Positions 11,656 through 23,500 of a DNA stretch of 64,000 bases are shown piece by piece. Position numbers and translations under genes: made by a program. The notes under the pieces are model-generated. The model ran no database searches, was not told the DNA's origin, and saw nothing but the letters and a program-made list of their open reading frames with translations. The DNA lies in NCBI RefSeq assembly GCF_000003815.2, contig NC_049983.1, positions 24,636,432-24,700,431 of the forward strand, given 5' to 3'. Each line of letters begins with the position of its first letter. The stretch's first letter is position 1. Origin of the DNA: Branchiostoma floridae. Its lineage: Eukaryota; Chordata; Leptocardii; Amphioxiformes; Branchiostomatidae.

Positions 11656-13094
11656 ACGTTATACAATAGTATACAGTATACAACAGTATTAACGATACTT
11701 GTAACTTTGACTACAGAGGTCTTGTTCAAAATATAGAAATCCAATGGTTTTCAGACTAATCATTACTATTTTTAATGGGAGGTTGGAGTGGTTAACAAAC
11801 ATTGTAAGAGCCGATCGAAAGATTGTGGATAGTAACGTCTTCTCTTTGCTCCTGGCAGTTGTGGGTAACTACTGAGACTTCAGAAATGAAAATTTGTAAC
11901 CTATAGCTTTATGTACTATTATACAGACATGATTTCAGTTCCCTATAGAACTTGTAAATGGGCAAGATCTAGAGGAATTTATTTTATCGTCTGACAAGCT
12001 CCCAAGTGTGAAAATCTTAGCAACGAATTGAGATATATGCCTTTACCTTTGTGGCAGGTTTCAGCTCATTCAATTACAAAAGAAGCCTGTTAAAGCCCAA
12101 AGACATTGCACTTTGACTACCCAACGCTTTTTCTCGCAGTGGTTACATAATACAACAGACGTGTGATGCCGAAAATGATTGCAACATCCATACGGGAACG
12201 CCATGCCTGGAGCGACCAGTACATAATCTTTAAGTTTACTATTCAGTACCCTACAGGCGATTGACGTTGAGTCTACTTAACTTCAGACTGCCAGCTAGCA
12301 CTTACAAATGCTACTACACTACACCACAGCAAAATGGCGTTTTTGTAATGTGGTACATAGAATTTAAAACGGGAAGTGGCTCATGGCTTAGATGGATAGG
12401 TGCTTACATCCGCCGCGTGATTTACATCGTCACTTTACAAAGGAACAATTCAGACATCGATAGCTGTCTCAGCAAACGTGTTGTAATGAACGGATGATGG
12501 ATAAAACCTATTTGGGGCTAGAAGATCAATATGAAATAAGTGCAGCAGGTGAAGTAAGAAATCAGCAGAGGCGGCCACCCATCAAGCTTCCGCGCTCTCC
12601 CATCTCGCAAACTCAGCAGAGAGGGATTCAGGTCAATTGCCTGGAGTTGCAGTAATTTTCCGGCCCATTACGTTCCCTCCACCCCATCATGATTTTCCAG
12701 GGCGGGTTCCGGGAATTTGCATCTGTCGGACGTTTGGAAGATGTATGTTGGAGGCTCAACTTCGGGATGAGTTATCTGTACACCGATCTTTCTGCCCGCC
12801 GGTAACGGACGACTTTCAGAATCTTTCAGCGCGGATGGATGAGCCCCTTTGTCACGATGACAAGTAGGATGTCTTACTGAGACGATCTGTCACGGCCGAC
12901 TTAAGCCACGCCATCTTCTCATAACGTTCTCAAAGACTCTAACAGAATCGTAATCGTCCATAATAAAGATTGTCATTTTTTTAGTAGTGCTGTATTTCTG
13001 TGATCCTGAACGGCCTATGTTGAACTGTTCTTCAATAATCTGTTTAGAATATTGCTGTCTGAACATTGGATATAAAAGGCATATTTTCGTCTAT

Positions 13095-13278
13095 GGGCGT
13101 GGTCACATATAGGTCGTGCGATCGTCGCTACAAAAATGTACGTACCCTGCGAAGTTCAACTGTCTTTTGTACACAAAATGCTGTTTAGGGTCTAAGTCGG
13201 TGGTTAGTTCTGTCACAGCCTGCTTGAAATTCCTATGGCATCAAAATACGACGATCCCACGACCTATGTGACCGCTCC
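13095..13278. mobile_element. 184 bp MITE (same family as 56468-57021)
   Basis: Termini GGGCGTGGTCACAT and ATGTGACCGCTCC are inverted copies, followed inward by GTCGTGCGATCGTCG against CGACGATCCCACGAC. The interior matches the inverted interior of the element at 56468-57021 (CAGCATTTTGTGTAC, CAGTTGAACTT, TTTTGATGCCA). It is non-autonomous. The flanks are TAT and TTA, so a clean target duplication is not preserved here. Confidence 0.8.
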
Positions 13279-14438
13279 TTACAGCTCAACAACCTTTAGA
13301 AAGATGATAGTCAATGCCCAGTCATAACCCCCCCCCCCTCACATTAGGTGAAAATCGATCGGACGACGATTCTGCGGTAATCGACTGAGCTTCGATTATA
13401 ATAATGATTTAATTGCACAACAAGTGTATAATGTACAAAATATGCCTTGTATTTGACGGGGACAGTTTTCAGGTGAAAAATACGCGCAACCCTCTGTCGA
13501 TCTTAAATATGGCCGATCTTCCATCTATAAGCCCGAAGATCGTGGATAATGTGACAGGGGTATTACTCAACGACCTTTTTGTGGTAGTTTTGCCTTTCAA
13601 CTACTAGTATGCTTCAGACTGTCCCTAATTTGGGCGTGGTGGCCTCCACACGATTGATGAATGCGAGGGCTTACGCGTTAATGATTATGATCGCACGTCC
13701 GGAGTTTGATTAAGAGTGAAACATCCGCGTAATGTATAATTGGGACATGGTGCCGCCTCCACAAAGGTGCAAGGTGCAGCGAGAAACGACTGATAAGGAC
13801 AAGTAATCACGCAGTCCTTTGCCAAAGGCCCTAATGGAAAAAAAAAAACTTATTGTATTCCTCAAATGAAAGGTCGCCTGTGTTGGTAGTTAAAAAGTTA
13901 AACTTTGGTACAGGAAACACGTGATCAGTGAGTGTTTCCTTTGTGTTTGAACAAAGCCCACCTTTGTAATCATTATTCTACTCTTGTTTAAGATATTTTA
14001 CATGTAAAATACTTGCTAAGCTAGGATTTATCTCCAGATTTAAGCACATAACGACATGTGACAACCCAATACAAAGAAAATTATATCTATTAAAGTATGT
14101 CTAGACGTTAGAAATACCTCTAATGATTGTAAAAGCCCATTTTTATCTCATACTATAGTAACTACACACTCTTGTATTATGCACATTAGCTACATAGAAC
14201 TGTACTTATGTAGCAGTAGCTGCCAAGCTTTGTACATTATGCAGGAAAGATATTGTTCTTGTAAAGGATAAATGATCATTAATTAGCGAACCTACTTTAG
14301 TCTTTCTTTGCTACTTATTACTGGCTGTAATCTAAATCTTGTTGATTAATCATAATTTCATATCATATAATTACACACATTAGAACAAAGACTAACCACC
14401 CCTTGAAAATCTTTGCACAGTAAAGTTAGCACACTTAC

Positions 14439-14521
14439 AGCTCTCCAGCTCCATGGTGCAGTTTTGCTCGTCAAGTGGGTACTTCCGTAAGTCCATGGGG
14501 CAGGCGATTTTCGCCGTGATT
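14439..14521 (-). CDS. GABA-A-type receptor exon 5 (Cys-loop exon), 83 bp
   Basis: This encodes residues 162-188 plus one base: [27 protein letters not shown]. It contains the signature Cys-loop, C168 and C182 with 13 residues between, including the Pro and Asp (PLD) that define the superfamily. The loop sits at the membrane interface and couples binding to gating. N181-C-T183 is a glycosylation site also found in GABA-A beta subunits. The acceptor is a strong pyrimidine tract, ccccacag|AAT; the donor is T|gtaagtg. Length 83 bp equals the canonical vertebrate exon. The incoming phase completes the Arg codon begun by exon 4 (AG|A). Confidence 0.95.
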
Positions 14522-17500
14522 CTGTGGGGAGGAAGAGGAACAATTAATGAGAACGAGCAGCATTCTATCAACCTAAGACATGGTGGATAGGATATATCTT
14601 AGAGGCTATTAAGGACTTTGATGAATCTTGTGTAAATAGGTTGCATGCCTCTGCAAGTTCGGTGTCCTAAAAAACTTTGGCGTTCGAGGATCGATACAAA
14701 TGCAAAATCAATCGCAAACATATCTAACTAATGTAGATATCATTTTCTGGTGTCTGCAGTACTTTTGGATTTAAAGTTAGAAATGGTAACAAAAAGTATT
14801 CTAAATCTTTTCTACGATTTTAGACGAGACCAGACAGTCAGGCACCTTGCGTACGAAGTTTCTAGTTAAACTTGTATTCGTGAGTTTTCTCTCTAAAGTT
14901 CATTATCGCACCATCTTGTCGTGCTTATTGCACATAACGATAGTCAAATCAAATCAAAACATACATGCACACATTCGGTAAAAGCAACTTTGGCATGTTG
15001 ATTACCAGGTTTTTTTGCAACGTATACTAAGATTACACGGCGTTAATCATTTTAAGCGTAGGTTTTAAAACAATGCTTTACCCTAATCCGAAAGATAAGA
15101 TTGGGTACAGCTAGTTGGTAGCGTTGTCCACTCTCGACTCCCCGAAGAAGGTTTCCCATTATACAGTTGGGTTCCGAAAAGTGCTTTATCATGGCGGTTC
15201 GGTGGAGTTACAAGAAGTACAGATGGTTGCACAAAAACTCAAATAGGTCATGGAGGTGAAATAATCACCAGTGAAAGATCTATTGGCCTGATAAGGATGG
15301 ATGAAGAAGTGATGTGAGCAAAAATACACCGGTGGTCCCCTAAGCAGCCTTCCAGCTCCCTGCGGCCGTCAACGTCGTCACGGCCCTCACCTTCCTGGAA
15401 GTTTTCATGTGCTTCGCATACGTACTTTCCAGCATGAAACAGAGATAAAGTAAAACTAAACCGATATGCTAGAGTCCTGAGAACATGATTTCGATATGCT
15501 CAAAAGACTTGATTTAATGATATAGCAAGTAAGACCCCCTAGCATCAATGCTGCTTTTACACATTGGATCTTGAGTTATTCTTTACTTGTTCATTTGCAA
15601 GTCAATGTTATGGCTTCTTTTCATTTAACAGGGATGAGAATGGGACTATCTATAGTGTCGATCTTCATTCAGCTCTTGTTATTCAGTCTGAGTAGGCATT
15701 CACCAATAATGTGTCTGGAATCGTCGCTTGTTCAGACATTGGCCACAATTCAGCAAACGTTAATGTCCCATACGCTACTTATCAGTCTGGGCCTGGTTAC
15801 TCCGGGATATAATTGTCTCCCACACACAGAACATCTTTCCTGTATCTATTTTCCAGCAGCGTATCACAAAAGACACTCTGCTTATATACTTTGCCAGCAG
15901 TCACTTACATGTACCTACATCAAAGAAATGAAGGTACCGTCTATAAATATGACTCAACCTGATGTCTCTTCTTTTGACAGGTTTTAGTATGGATGTCCGT
16001 GTGTGCCTTAGCTATTGGCTCGACACCTAATTCTGTTGCCGCACTGTAAAGCTGGCGTTGGCGATAATGAGTTACTTAAAGAAATGTAAGATCCGGGCAC
16101 AATAGCACCCATTCATTTTAAAAGAGGGGACTTCTGGATACATAATGCTGCGATGGACGTGGACACATTATTTGATATTGAGGTAACTTGTCAGCATCAA
16201 ATCGCCACCATGGACAGAAAGGTGGTCTGCTGATGTTGAGTAAAGCATGTCGAGCTCTGCTGACAGAAATATTGAAGCATTGCGACGGCGGGAACTCTCC
16301 CTGCATGTAGAAGTGTTGGTGAGGACTCTATAGAATAAAGTATAGTTTTCATTGCGACAATAGAAATACATGGATACGTGTCAGGGGAAGGAATGGGCAG
16401 TGATTTTTGTCTGAATCATCATATCACTCATACCGCTGCTTGCCAGGCCATAGCACACCTTATCAGTTTTGTCGTGTGGCGTATACGTAACAGCAGAGTG
16501 CTCGACCCATAATCCAAGGGTTAATTCCACTGAAAAACAGCCGATCCTGTGAGACTTTCCTCTCTTCACTCATGTGAGTGATTCCGAACGTATTGAGGTC
16601 AAGTGAGTTAGCGCCAAATGGCAGCCGCTCCAGACTACCATTAAGCTCCTTCTGTTGTAATATCCTCACAATTCAGCCCTTGTCTGCGCATGCGAAAATA
16701 CAGAAATGGGCCAACCCAAAAGCAATATCAACATATCAATGTCAGAACTTTTAAAGACAATTAGCAGCTACTATGGACCTATTGTGACTATTTTTCTTGT
16801 TATGCAACATTACTAGACAAGCTAAACGAAGTTTAAGAAAAAAACAATTAACACGCTTGACAGTAGTTTAATCTAAAGGCGGGAACAACAGCGAGCTGAG
16901 CTGACAGGACCTCTACAATCACGCGTCCACAAATCCAGCCTGAGCCAGTGGATTTGCGTGTAATAAGGTACTTCCCCACTCCGTCTTACTCAGTCGGCTC
17001 CTAGTCAGTTACTCATGACACATTGGCAGTTCCAACAACAGGTTACATTAATGCCTGTTCATCAGCACAATGGACAGGGCCTGGCTTCTTCATCACGCCT
17101 TTCCTCAATCATGATCGGCCCAGAAACGTCTGTACACATCGACCACAGATGATGTGTCCTGCCGGCAGCGTGAGGGATGGCACGCTCATTAGGCGCGTTA
17201 GTCCTGCGTGAATGATAGATCTGCGCGCCCCATTAGTGGGTATAGTACCTCAGCACCACGCCGGTGGGATGGTGATTGAGCACGGCATCGCGCCGATGGT
17301 GGTCGGGCCTGGGCGGAAAACTGCTGACTACAGGCGTTCTTACCGCCACCCTTGACATCCCGGCGAAGGGGTCAGCCATCTAGGGCGGTAAATGACGAGC
17401 CACTGCTGAGAGAACAACGAGGGCGATAACACTTTGGGAGCATGTGCGTCTGGCTCCTGGCTGGTCATTCGTCGTACAATCAAACCCTCGTGTCTCAAGA

Positions 17501-20500
17501 AGACATTCAACAAAACACCAAGCTTTGGCAATTATTTTCTTAACTGTAAAACATAACCCCTTGAGGGGCTGGTGCTGAGATGGCAGTGAAACTTAAGTGC
17601 TTCTGGAAAAGGAGATTACGGGCAGATTGCATTCCACACAGGGCTGTGCAGACAAACGACCTAAGGGCTCAAAGTGGGTCATGGCAGATGGAACGATGAA
17701 ATTGGGGTTACTGTGGCACATGCGGGTGCAACTTTAGCATCTTACTGGGCCAGTTCCCATTTGGTTCTTATGAGCAGCACTTTAACTTTACCATCGCAGA
17801 ACGTTAAACGTTAAAACCGTACTAAGTTTCTCCTTGGGAAGCTACCGTGGACCAAAAACAGGAATAAAACATGACTGACAAATAGATACCTTGACGACCT
17901 ACATGTTGGTCCTATGCCTCATGTCTATTAGACCACTGACTGGCCACAGGACACAACCACCCAAAACGCATTTATTAAAGCAGTGATATGTCTCTGTCTG
18001 CCTAGCACATCTACCATCACCAGTGGTCAGCCCTTGCCGCAAATGAAAAGGGCTGGCGAGACACAGTCCACCAGTCTGTTTCGCATAGGACTGGCTAGCC
18101 ACAAGCGTGCATGTGGCCGACGTTGGCCAATCCCCTTGATGACCTACGTACGCAAAGTCCAGCCAAGACGAACATATCGGCTGTGACATAGAAGACTGGA
18201 TGACCAAACAACTTAGAAATTTTCTCAACACAACTGATAGAAAGAAGTATCATCCACGAAAGTTTCGTGACCTGTGGACGCCCTACAACTGATTGCCTGA
18301 GAAATTAGAACGCGACCTAATCAAAGCTTAGCTTCGCCCGAAGCTTGGTCAGATTGGCGTTCATCTTTACTCAAGGTCCTAAACCAAGATTCCACAGCCA
18401 GCAGCGTTAATGAATATCGGAGTGATCGTGACATCTAGTTTCTACCCGTGTGATTAGTGACTAATGGCCACTAACATCAAACTAATACATCATCGTAACC
18501 CATCCCACTTTGTCAATATGAAAAAAGTTGTAGTCTCAATTAATGTAGCAAATACTTGAATTTATCCTGGGCATTTGTGAAAGGTTGCAATATGTAAAGT
18601 TCGTTCCTGTTTTATTGTGGTATCTGTCTTCTTTAGATACTGATAGGTAGCAATACCTTGACAATTTCTGGTATCTCACAATCTTAGGCAATATATCATT
18701 TCGTCGTAATGCAAGACGTGTGCTCTAAGTGTTCTCACGTCAGTTGGTAGATTTCCATAATGTCTTTGTGTACGTAACTGACGTTAAAAGTCTTATACGG
18801 CGCACATCTATCCTTAATCTGGGTAAAGTGATTATTTCAAGTTAAAAAGATAAATTCTTAATGGGTAGACGCTGACTTACGGCACTCCATTCATCAATGC
18901 TGCTGGGGACATCGGTTCGGAATTTGTCGAAGCACTCAGCAAACTTTTTATCCGGTTAAAAACTGGGACGTCGCCTCACTCCACTGGGTCACTAGATAAA
19001 GCTTACAGTCCCGGTGCCTCGAGCCCACCCATCACAGCAATGTGAACAGTCATTTGTCATCGCACTGCTGTAAATTCAGAGGCATGGGCAATATCTCCAC
19101 AGGTTTCATATCTACAAATATATACCAACTTTCATTCCGGAGATTGTTATCCAAAAGTCCCTGCAGACATTAACAGTGGCATTCAGCATGATACCCCATA
19201 CCTCTGTCATTCTTACAAATGTATATGTAGTCTTGGTCTATTTTGAATATATATTGGAACGTCTGTCTAAAGACTTGTATTCCCGTAAGGCAATACTTTC
19301 TCATAGAACTACACTGACAATGTGACATTTCGGGTTGTCAAAAGAACAAGCAATATTGCCACAATGACATTATTGATGTTGTTCCATGTCTTTGACAATG
19401 AATTGACATTTGTGTCTTCGTGAAATTGTCATTGTAGAGACAATCCAATGCCGTGTGATTGGTATAGAATCTTATTGGGGGGAATTGAAGTAGCTGGTAT
19501 GCGTAGATACAATTGCTTGTATGACAAAATAACAAAATGTGTTTTCTGTCTACTGTCACACCGATATCACAATAATTGATACGCCCAGGAATAAATCGCT
19601 CCACCAGTTGTTCGTGGAGTTGAAAGGCACTATCTTTCTTGCCGTACGAACTCTACGAGGACAAAATGAGGAAACTTTCGAGTGTTCGAAACTCATCTGA
19701 ACTTCAGTCTTTGTACGCACGGTCCAAACAGTCGTTCTACTTCGTCTGCTTCTTGTTCTGATGACTCACTCTTTGATTATTCTTGGGAGAACATGGAACG
19801 GGAAAACTATACCAGTCACGGTGTGGTTAGGGAATTTTCCGTTCATGTCTGATCCCCGTCATAAGAACTTGTACTTTGTGGGTACTATAACCTCTATCTT
19901 TGAGATGGATACACATAACGACACAATAAATGTATTATCCAGCTCACCGGATCAATTTTGTCCCTCTTATAACCCATGATATTACATTTCGAAAAGCTTG
20001 AGGGAGCGAGAGCTTTACAGCTAGACATATATTAGCATTATGTGTTCCAAGTCTCCAAAGTGCATTTTCCAATATTAAATTGACTCACTGACTCCGGCAT
20101 GCAGTCCAAGGTAGCAGTAGCCGTAAGGACAGTCTTTATACAAGAGTTCATCACATACGGCGGTCAACTCATTCCTGATCCATGTTTGACGTTGCACCCC
20201 AGAGACTGCACATCCTCCGCCTTTCCTTGACAGACTTTTTTTTCAATCTGGATACGTGCCAAAACCACAGCAAGTTCTTACTTTTTAACTATACACAAGA
20301 AGCTGAGCAGTGGTCCTGCCAAGTTGATTATACGCTACTTAATGTCTAACTATTTGTTGCGTGGAAAGTGCAATTGACTCCCAGTAACATTCTATAAGTG
20401 TTACAGCAGAATGACGTCGTGTGTGGCTTAGCTGGTAGAGCGTTCGGCTCGGAATCTAGAAGTCCCGAGTTCGATACCTGCCTTGCCCAGACGTTGTGCC

Positions 20501-23500
20501 CTTAGGACAAACACTTAACACGACTTCTCTCACTTCCTCCATGTGTAAACATGGGTACCTGACTTCGGTCGGAGAGGTAAAAAAAAAGAATACATATACT
20601 TTCTGTCTATACAGTCAAACCTGTATTAAGGGCCACCTCTACAGAGGGGCCACCTGTCCATAGTGGCCACTTTTTGTCGGTCCCTTGGGTATTTTATCTA
20701 CAAGTTGCCACCTCTATACAGAGGCCACCTGTCTATAGTGGCCATATTTGTCCGGTCCCTTGAGTGGCCACTATAGACAGGTTTGACTGTACTGTGCATG
20801 TGGCACAGTCAAGTAAGGTAATAACTTGAGTGCAGTGCCAAATTGTCCCTCGTCTGTCCAAAAGGAAATGAAAAAAAAAAATGCCGATGATGACTACTGA
20901 CCTCATGCCGTACAGAATGTTGCCGTTTGGTTCGATCCGAATGAGCCTGTTGTCCACGGTGACGCGGTGGAGGAAGGAGCTTTTGGAGTTGACGAGGAAC
21001 GTGTCCGGCACCCACAGCTTCTCCACCAGCCGCCCGTCCAGGCTCAGGCTCTTGTTGGTGCCGGTGTACTGCAGACGGTTGTCCCGCCAGTATTGCCGCA
21101 GAAACACGGTGATGGTATAATCCTGGAGGGAAAAGGACTGCATTGTATTGTTTTGTAGTGACAGGTAAAAAAACATCCACTACCTTATGGCTGTTCCGTG
21201 TTTAAAAGAGCAACATCCTGTGCACATGTTGGTATGATCCCGAAAAAAGAGATTGTGTTGTTTTCCTTTTTTGTTTTGTTTTATTACTGAACTGTTAAAA
21301 ACATTTATGCACAACACCAGCATCCACTACCAAACGGTTGCTTGACGACAGCAACGTCTTGAGCACATCTTGGTATGATCCTACGACCTGGAGAAAAGAG
21401 TATTGCATTGTGTTGTGTTGTTCTGCTTTGTTTTGTACTGAAATATTAACTTAAAAATGTTTTAAGCACAACACAAGCATCCACTACCTGAATAGTGGCC
21501 CCGTTTTTAAGAAGAGTCACACATTAAGCACGTAAAATCATCCATAACAAATATAAAAAAGAGTAGGGGTAGTTCCCGGTGTAGATGGATCAAAAGTTTT
21601 CCAGTCCAAGTCAGGTAGGGAATTTCCTAAGATGTCTTTGCAATCCCAGCTTTTCCTATGGACTTAGTCGAAACTTGATGTGACTGAATTAGCTAGAAGA
21701 GGTTCAGCTGTATTAAGTGTTAGTTCAGTACCCAAATGTGTTCCATGTGGCCTTGCACTGAACAAATCTCGTTATTTAAAAATTATTAAGTTGCAAGCAA
21801 AACTAAGTTGGGTGATCTACCCAAACAGTAGCTTTAATACAGTAAGGCATGATTATGACATACTTATCGATAGTGCTTGATTACTACCGTGGCAGTATGT
21901 CTTTTTCACCTTGAGTGGGAATAAAGTTTAAGATATTATTATCTTTGTAATAACACCAATGAATATACTTTAATTCTATATAGAGTAAAATTTACCCGGA
22001 AAAAATAGAATTAATGTCATTTGACGTCTTCCATATGTACATCTCCGGCATAGGCACCGGGGCTTCAACATAGAGCCACAAAGTGAATACCGATGCGTCC
22101 CCAGGCATCGTGGTTTAGCAGTAGTCCTTATCATAAGACTGGGATCTAGACGATAACGGAAAACAACCGCGCCTGCATATGATAAGGGTAAATGTCGTAA
22201 TTAGCCGGTGTGGCTGGAGGCTTACGGAAAGGCAGATACCATGGCATTTATTACTTGCAGTATCCACGTTATTGAAATGTCAGAAGTTTATTGAAGATCC
22301 GTCTAGATCTAGCAGTCCGTAAGTTGTGCAGCATTTTTAAGATAAATGCTGATGTTTCAGCTAAACGTGGTAAGCAGACTGTGAAGTCTGTTACGGTAAT
22401 GTCTTTCTGTCGTAATGTCTTTCTAAAGCTTGAACCACTCCGCAAGTGCGACAAAAGTTGACTCCTCCTAGGCATATAGAATAGCGGTAACTTTTTCTGC
22501 TTTTATGTCAAGGGTGATGGAGGGATGGGCAGATTTTCTGGGTCGCGGTCTACAACTGACAAGTATTGCAAATATTTAGAACATACAGATGCATTTATTT
22601 AGATTTTCATCGAGTAATGTGGTCCCGGTCTGTGTACCATGAAACAAAAAGAGGCGGTTATTTTTCAACACACTCTTGGGGCTGGGGGTCTCCAGATCTG
22701 ACTGCACTTTCTACTCCCATGCAGTGCAGATCAACTTGGCGATAACTGTCTGGACTGTCTGCAGCCGCCACGCATCAACTTATGATGCAAGCGAACGATG
22801 GATGGAGTTGTAACAATCTTCTTTATGTTGAGTTTTATGATGTTGCGATAAGAAGCATTCACTGCATTCCTCTGACATTATGTTAGCTCTTAACGTTAAA
22901 TATTAGCTTACTGGGGCAGATATCTCAGCTTATTGTGATAAGTGACAGGAAACGGATGTTATCGTAAGTTTATCTACCAGCGTTTTTGAGATTTACGTAC
23001 CAGGAAACTGCTCAAACAGAAACCGTCTAAGTTCTGAATAAACTAGGACACTGAATTATTCAACGTTGCAAAAAATCTAAGGAATCCATCAGGAAGTCTT
23101 TCATCATGGCCCGCAGTATGTTTATGGAGTCCATTTTGCGATCAAAAGCTTAGATGACGTCAATAACACTGCGCTGAGTTGACGGATCTTGAGCAACATT
23201 TGACGGTCCGACACCTGCCGTAGGCTCGCGGTAGAGTAGAGAAGGGTTGGGTTAACCTGGCCCCGCCTCTCTGGCACCCTTCGCGTTACTGGCGTCGCAC
23301 CAGGTGATTAGCAGCGAGCACGTTGTGCCGAGAGGAAACCATTCATTTCATATCAGGAAATTCAAGAAAATGTCACCAAGCGGGTGTCTTCTTAAGATAA
23401 AGCGTGCTTCAGAATTTCAGCGCCAGGACGTCGTTAATCTTACGTCAGGCAAACACAACAGTTCATCTCACGGCGTGTACATCTGTCCCCTAAGGGGGTA

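Larger units (their letters stand above)
1..14438 (-). other. Intron 5 of the GABA-A-type gene (5' part, continues beyond window)
   Basis: The exon 5 donor reads T|gtaagtg on the minus strand at 14438. I looked for the next conserved exons (the Y-x-Y/F-Y-W exon, M1-M3 and M4) on the minus strand and saw none, so this stretch is read as intron of at least 14.4 kb. It is AT-rich and holds the repeats listed separately. The remaining parts (about 265-810, 1171-4242, 4462-5982, 9990-10890, 11656-13094 and 13279-14438) show no gene or repeat I can name. That the gene really continues past position 1 is inference. Confidence 0.6.
14522..20901 (-). other. Intron 4 (about 6.4 kb)
   Basis: Bounded by exon 4 donor AG|gtcagt and exon 5 acceptor cacag. 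It holds a SINE tail (16590-16735), a GC-richer stretch around 16930-17560 with no recognised gene, and a full SINE at its 5' end (20414-20880). Apart from these I see no exon: the 138-codon plus-strand frame at 15571-15987 and the hydrophobic run near 15370-15440 match nothing I know. Confidence 0.85.

Noticed and set aside
15330-15450. Hydrophobic plus-strand run ([20 protein letters not shown]) that resembles a membrane helix
   Set aside because: Short, opposite strand to the gene, ends at a stop without a usable donor, and matches no channel segment closely enough.
15571-15987. 138-codon plus-strand frame in intron 4
   Set aside because: Longest non-repeat frame, but composition is irregular and no motif or family is recognisable.
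18300-18365. Short hairpin AAGCTTAGCTTCGCCCGAAGCTT
   Set aside because: Small isolated inverted repeat of the kind expected by chance in 64 kb.
20424-20490. Possible tRNA gene
   Set aside because: A and B boxes are present, but the stretch does not fold into a full cloverleaf on inspection, continues into a SINE body with A-tail, and has a related copy at 46343-46624.
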